From: a bacterium
GTDB taxonomy: Bacteria; Patescibacteriota; Minisyncoccia; Minisyncoccales; PEYH01
Length of the DNA: 7,769 bases
Reading direction: 5' to 3'
NCBI GenBank assembly: GCA_021161645.1
Contig: JAGHAC010000021.1
Location: 1 to 7,769 of the forward strand
Below, piece by piece: positions 5,069 to 7,769 of the stretch; the stretch's first letter is position 1, and each line of letters opens with the position of its first letter. A program made the translations under genes and the position numbers. The notes beneath the pieces were generated by a model. It was not told the DNA's origin and did no database searches. It worked only from the letters and a program-made list of their open reading frames with translations.

Positions 5069-5578
5069 TTAGTACAACGAACAACGGAAAACATCCCGGA
5101 ACCTGATATATCTTTTAAGAAAGTACAATAGTTGAGCCGGCACTTCTCTGGCCCACCATTTCAGCGGACTGTTCGTCCACCACTGGAGATCAATGGCGTT
5201 GTATGGAATATACATTAAATCTCCCTTAGATGGTTTTTCCAACTTGAAGCCCAGCTTTTTTGCCGTTGCTTCAACTCTTGGGTAATGTGCCGGATGAGCA
5301 ACAAGTATTGCAGAATCCACCCCACATTCTTCCATTGTCTCTTTTGCTTTTGTTAAGACCTCGTAAGTACCAATATATCCGTCTTTTTTAACAACTTCGT
5401 GTATCACATGCCATCTTTCTAAACATTCTTTTAAGTTCTCCGCTATCTCTTCTTGAAGAATTAGTATCGGTTTTTCATTAGCAGGAGCACAATCATATAA
5501 CTTTTCCACAACCAATGAAATTGCATAATTAGCAAGAACTGGTCCCGCTCCAAATGACAAAGCAACTATGACCTTCAA
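5069..5578 (-). CDS. DUF218/YdcF-like protein of unknown function
   Basis: The product is 169 residues, starting at TTG behind a perfect Shine-Dalgarno. I recognise it only loosely. The section VDSAILVAHPAHYPRVEATAKKLGF (88-111, key residues His95, His98, Arg101, Gly110) resembles the DUF218 (YdcF/SanA/ElyC) core, where a strand is followed by H-x-P-R-A and a helix ending in G. The Thr-Tyr-Glu at 71-73 and the late W-x-RE...A segment (141-148) also fit that family. The N-terminal hydrophobic stretch (about 3-24) looks like a Rossmann-type strand and helix, not a clear signal peptide, and I see no convincing membrane anchor, so a cytoplasmic location is likely. The usual glycine-rich motif after the second strand is not evident; ILILQEEI stands there instead. 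Some family members are implicated in envelope metabolism, but no function can be assigned here. The gene forms a monocistronic unit with its own promoter and terminator. Confidence 0.6.
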   Translation of the reverse strand: MKVIVALSFGAGPVLANYAISLVVEKLYDCAPANEKPILILQEEIAENLKECLERWHVIHEVVKKDGYIGTYEVLTKAKETMEECGVDSAILVAHPAHYPRVEATAKKLGFKLEKPSKGDLMYIPYNAIDLQWWTNSPLKWWAREVPAQLLYFLKRYIRFRDVFRCSLY

Positions 5579-5584
5579 TTAATC

Positions 5585-5593
5585 TCACCTCCT
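5585..5593 (-). promoter_or_regulatory. Strong Shine-Dalgarno that fixes a TTG start
   Basis: The minus strand reads AGGAGGTGA, fully complementary to the usual 3' end of bacterial 16S rRNA, placed 6 nt before a TTG. This supports TTG at 5578-5576 as the true initiation codon. It is the only strong Shine-Dalgarno in front of a recognisable gene in the window. Confidence 0.85.
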
Positions 5594-5617
5594 ATTTTTT
5601 AAAAACAAGCTTCTAAT

Positions 5618-5646
5618 ATTATATATAAGTTTCTGCTATTTGTCAA
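5618..5646 (-). promoter_or_regulatory. Perfect consensus sigma-70 promoter for the DUF218-like gene
   Basis: Reading the minus strand, TTGACA (5646-5641) is followed by exactly 17 bp and then TATAAT (5623-5618), a complete match to the housekeeping promoter consensus at the optimal spacing. Transcription should start near 5611, leaving a leader of about 32 nt that contains the ribosome binding site. The promoter lies between the gyrB stop codon and the next gene, so that gene can be expressed independently of gyrB. Confidence 0.85.
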
Positions 5647-5650
5647 TGTA

Positions 5651-5662
5651 AAAGATATCTTT
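5651..5662. promoter_or_regulatory. 12-bp perfect palindrome just upstream of a promoter
   Basis: AAAGATATCTTT is a perfect inverted repeat lying 4 bp upstream of the -35 box at 5641-5646, centred about 45 bp before the predicted start of transcription. That position would suit an activator or repressor site. A palindrome this short and AT-rich is also expected once or twice in a window of this size by chance, so the call is weak. Confidence 0.25.
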
Positions 5663-5666
5663 AACT

Positions 5667-7619
5667 TTAAACATCTAAATTCTTTACACTTTTTGCATGA
5701 GCCAAAATAAATTTCTTTCTCGGAAGCACCTCTTTGCCCATCAAAACATCAAAAATCCTATCTGCCTCCTTAGCATCCTCAACAGTTACCTGCCACAACA
5801 ATCTCCTTTGAGGATTCATCGTCGTATCCCATAATTGATCAGGATTCATCTCTCCTAAACCCTTATATCTTTGAATGGAAATCTGTCCCCTCTCTTCTTT
5901 GCCTAGCTCTTTTATTATCTGCTCTTTTTCTTCGTCACTATAAGCATATCTTACTGTTTTTCCCATCTGTATTTTATAAAGCGGAGGCTGGGCAATATAT
6001 AGATATCCTCTCTCAATAATAGGACGGAAATACCGGTAAAAAAGAGTTAAAAGAAGAGTTCGAATATGCGCTCCGTCAACGTCAGCATCAGTCATAATGA
6101 TAATGCGATGATACCTTATCTTTTCAATGTCAAAATCCTGAGCAATGGCTGTACCTAGAGCAATAATTAGCGCTTTTATTTCTTTAGAAGAGAGCATTTT
6201 ATCTAAACGTGCTCTTTCTACATTTAAAATTTTGCCTCGAAGAGGCAAAATTGCCTGAAATTTTCTATCTCTTCCCATTTTTGCCGACCCTCCCGCTGAT
6301 TCTCCTTCAACAATAAACAACTCCGATTCCTCCGGCTTTCTGGACGAACAATCTGCCAGTTTTCCCGGCAAACTCAAACCTTCTAAAATTCCCTTTCTTA
6401 AAACTGTTTCTTTGGCAGCGCGTGCTGCTTTACGTGCTTTCTGACTCAAAAGACAATTATTAATAATGGCTCGGGCATCTTGAGGATGTCTTTCTAAAAA
6501 ATCAGCCAGTGCTTCAGCTACTACTGATTCTACGATTGGTTTAACTTCAGGGTTGCCTAATTTTGTTTTTGTCTGCCCTTCAAACTGAGGCTCCGGCACT
6601 TTCACAGCCACTGCTGCATTTAATCCTTCTCTCACATCTTGTCCTGAAAGATTTTCTTGGTCAGACTTTATAAGATCATTCTTTTTGGCATAATCGTTAA
6701 GGGTACGCGTTAAGGCAGCCCTAAATCCTGTTAAATGGCTTCCTCCTTCAATTGTATATATGTTATTAGCAAAACTCTCCTCGCAAGACTCTCTTTCTTC
6801 TGTATACTGAAAAGCAGCTTCGACAACTATACCATCTTTTTCTTTTTGAACATAAAAAACATTACTATGAAGAGGAGTATTTTCTCCTACTAAATATTTA
6901 ATATAAGAACGTAAACCTCCCTCAAAATAGAAAGTATAAACAAAACCATTTTCTCTGGCGTCTATAAATTTTATCTTAACGCCCTTGGTAAGATATGCCT
7001 GTTTTCTTAAATGGTTTAAAATTCTTTTTCGTTCAAGCTTAACCTGCCGGAAAATTTCTTCATCGGGCTCAAAAGTAATGGTTGTGCCACTCTTTTTACA
7101 TTTTCCATCTTTCTTTAATTTTGTTTTGGGCTTCCCTCTAGAATATTCTTGAACATACCGATAACCGTCTCTACAAACTTCTGCCTTTAGCCATTTTGAT
7201 AAGGCGCAAACAACAGAGACACCTACCCCATGCAAACCACCAGATATTTGATATACCTTCTTGCCAAACTTTGCTCCGGCATGAAGAGTTGTTAAAACAG
7301 TCTCTAATGCTGATTTCTTTGTTTGAGGATGAATATCAACAGGAATTCCTCTTCCGTTGTCAGAAACTCTTATTCTATTTTCTGGCAAAAGAGCAACCTC
7401 TATTTCTGAGGCATAACCTGCCATACTTTCGTCAATCGAATTATCTAAGCACTCCCAAATTAAATGATGTAAGCCATCGGGACCTGTTGAACCGATATAC
7501 ATTGCCGGCCTCTGCCTTACCGGCTCAAGTCCCCTTAGAACAAAAATATCTTTAGCTGTGTACTCTTCTGTTGTTTTCTTTTGAGTACGAGCCGATTTCA
7601 CTTGTTTTTTTCTTGCCAT
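5667..7619 (-). CDS. gyrB: DNA gyrase subunit B
   Basis: GyrB is the ATPase subunit of the A2B2 topoisomerase that introduces negative supercoils into DNA. The 650-residue product is full length for the short type that lacks the enterobacterial insertion. The GHKL ATPase domain has the catalytic Glu56 and Asn60 (ECLDNSIDE), the DNGRGIP motif at 87-93 and GGLHGVG at 127-133. The transducer domain carries QTKTKLGN at 349-356, with the ATP-sensing Lys. The Toprim domain has VEGESAGG (Glu437) and TDADVDG (Asp511, Asp513), the metal-binding acids. The C-terminal region has QRYKGLGEMNPDQLW near 583-597. PLRGKILNVERA favours GyrB over ParE. Translation starts at an ATG (7619-7617) preceded by AT-rich repeat and no Shine-Dalgarno. 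gyrA is not in the window. The gene ends with TAA 20 nt before the promoter of the next unit, with no obvious terminator. Confidence 0.97.
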   Translation of the reverse strand: MARKKQVKSARTQKKTTEEYTAKDIFVLRGLEPVRQRPAMYIGSTGPDGLHHLIWECLDNSIDESMAGYASEIEVALLPENRIRVSDNGRGIPVDIHPQTKKSALETVLTTLHAGAKFGKKVYQISGGLHGVGVSVVCALSKWLKAEVCRDGYRYVQEYSRGKPKTKLKKDGKCKKSGTTITFEPDEEIFRQVKLERKRILNHLRKQAYLTKGVKIKFIDARENGFVYTFYFEGGLRSYIKYLVGENTPLHSNVFYVQKEKDGIVVEAAFQYTEERESCEESFANNIYTIEGGSHLTGFRAALTRTLNDYAKKNDLIKSDQENLSGQDVREGLNAAVAVKVPEPQFEGQTKTKLGNPEVKPIVESVVAEALADFLERHPQDARAIINNCLLSQKARKAARAAKETVLRKGILEGLSLPGKLADCSSRKPEESELFIVEGESAGGSAKMGRDRKFQAILPLRGKILNVERARLDKMLSSKEIKALIIALGTAIAQDFDIEKIRYHRIIIMTDADVDGAHIRTLLLTLFYRYFRPIIERGYLYIAQPPLYKIQMGKTVRYAYSDEEKEQIIKELGKEERGQISIQRYKGLGEMNPDQLWDTTMNPQRRLLWQVTVEDAKEADRIFDVLMGKEVLPRKKFILAHAKSVKNLDV

Positions 7620-7631
7620 AAAAATAACTTT

Positions 7632-7666
7632 AATTAAAAATTCAAAATTAAAAATTAAAAATTTTT
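7632..7666. repeat. 7-bp AT-rich tandem repeat in the gyrB leader
   Basis: Five consecutive 7-bp units on the plus strand read AATTAAA, AATTCAA, AATTAAA, AATTAAA and AATTTTT. They make up most of the 50-nt gap between the upstream stop codon and the gyrB start. The same heptamer family, in the opposite orientation relative to transcription, fills part of the rplK-dcd gap, and a variant lies inside gatB. No Shine-Dalgarno is visible between this repeat and the gyrB ATG. Confidence 0.85.
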
Positions 7667-7669
7667 ATC

Positions 7670-7769
7670 TTATCTTCTCACTTCCCATTCGGGATTCTCT
7701 TCTAAGGAATTAATTATTTTTTTCATTAAATTGTCTATCACCTCCGAGCTAAGAGTTCTGTTTTTTGCC
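7670..7769 (-). CDS. pheT: C-terminal end of probable phenylalanyl-tRNA synthetase beta subunit (partial)
   Basis: An open frame enters from the right edge and ends at a TAA at 7672-7670, giving 32 residues that begin AKNRTLSSEV and end EENPEWEVRR. The pattern of an RTL followed by S/T-x-EV, an amphipathic helix and a final W/L-x-x-R resembles the last strand and helix of the FDX-ACB (anticodon-binding) domain that ends bacterial PheT, which attaches Phe to tRNA-Phe together with PheS. The identification rests on this short tail only, so it is tentative; another protein with a similar tail cannot be excluded. It lies 50 nt upstream of gyrB on the same strand, with no terminator between them, so read-through into gyrB is possible. 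Confidence 0.55.
   Translation of the reverse strand, partial: AKNRTLSSEVIDNLMKKIINSLEENPEWEVRR

Noticed and set aside
7196..7555. Plus-strand open frame of 119 codons
   Set aside because: Antisense to the GHKL ATPase domain of gyrB, which is clearly the coding strand; no domain recognised.
5667..7619. Topoisomerase IV subunit ParE
   Set aside because: The PLRGKILNVERA segment and the overall layout match GyrB; ParE usually differs in this segment. Certainty would need a tree.

Overview
The window is an AT-rich, densely packed stretch of bacterial chromosome in which every gene I can support reads on the minus strand, so transcription runs from high to low coordinates. The small proteins, AT-rich short-period tandem repeats between genes, near absence of Shine-Dalgarno sites before housekeeping genes, thymidylate synthesis by ThyX rather than ThyA, and rplK without rplA next to it together suggest a Candidate Phyla Radiation (Patescibacteria) genome, probably Parcubacteria-like. 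That assignment is an inference from gene content and style; no rRNA gene is present to fix it.

In order of transcription: the last 32 codons of a gene that looks like pheT (7670-7769); a 50-nt gap made of a 7-bp repeat; gyrB (5667-7619); a self-contained single-gene unit for a DUF218/YdcF-like protein (5069-5578), with a perfect consensus promoter, a perfect Shine-Dalgarno, a TTG start and its own intrinsic terminator; then a second strong promoter (4990-5018) driving what looks like one seven-gene run, secE-nusG-rplK-dcd-thyX-tmk-gatB, with no terminator visible inside it. Just past the gatB stop codon lies another promoter followed by an unattached Shine-Dalgarno and C-rich sequence with no convincing gene up to the window edge.

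The seven-gene run joins protein export (SecE), transcription elongation (NusG) and ribosome assembly (L11) to a thymidylate module. Dcd makes dUTP or, if bifunctional as its motif suggests, dUMP directly; ThyX methylates dUMP to dTMP; Tmk phosphorylates dTMP to dTDP. GatB, a subunit of the tRNA-dependent amidotransferase, closes the run.

The most notable points are: (1) the Tmk P-loop has Leu where the Walker A Lys should be; (2) an 8-bp tandem repeat family occupies both gaps flanking rplK; (3) a 7-bp repeat family fills two leaders and appears also inside gatB, where it is translated; (4) the DUF218-like gene has canonical expression signals while its neighbours lack Shine-Dalgarno sites; (5) the secE transcript is predicted to begin with a stable hairpin at its very 5' end. 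I see no mobile element, CRISPR array, tRNA or rRNA, and no clear undescribed multi-gene system.
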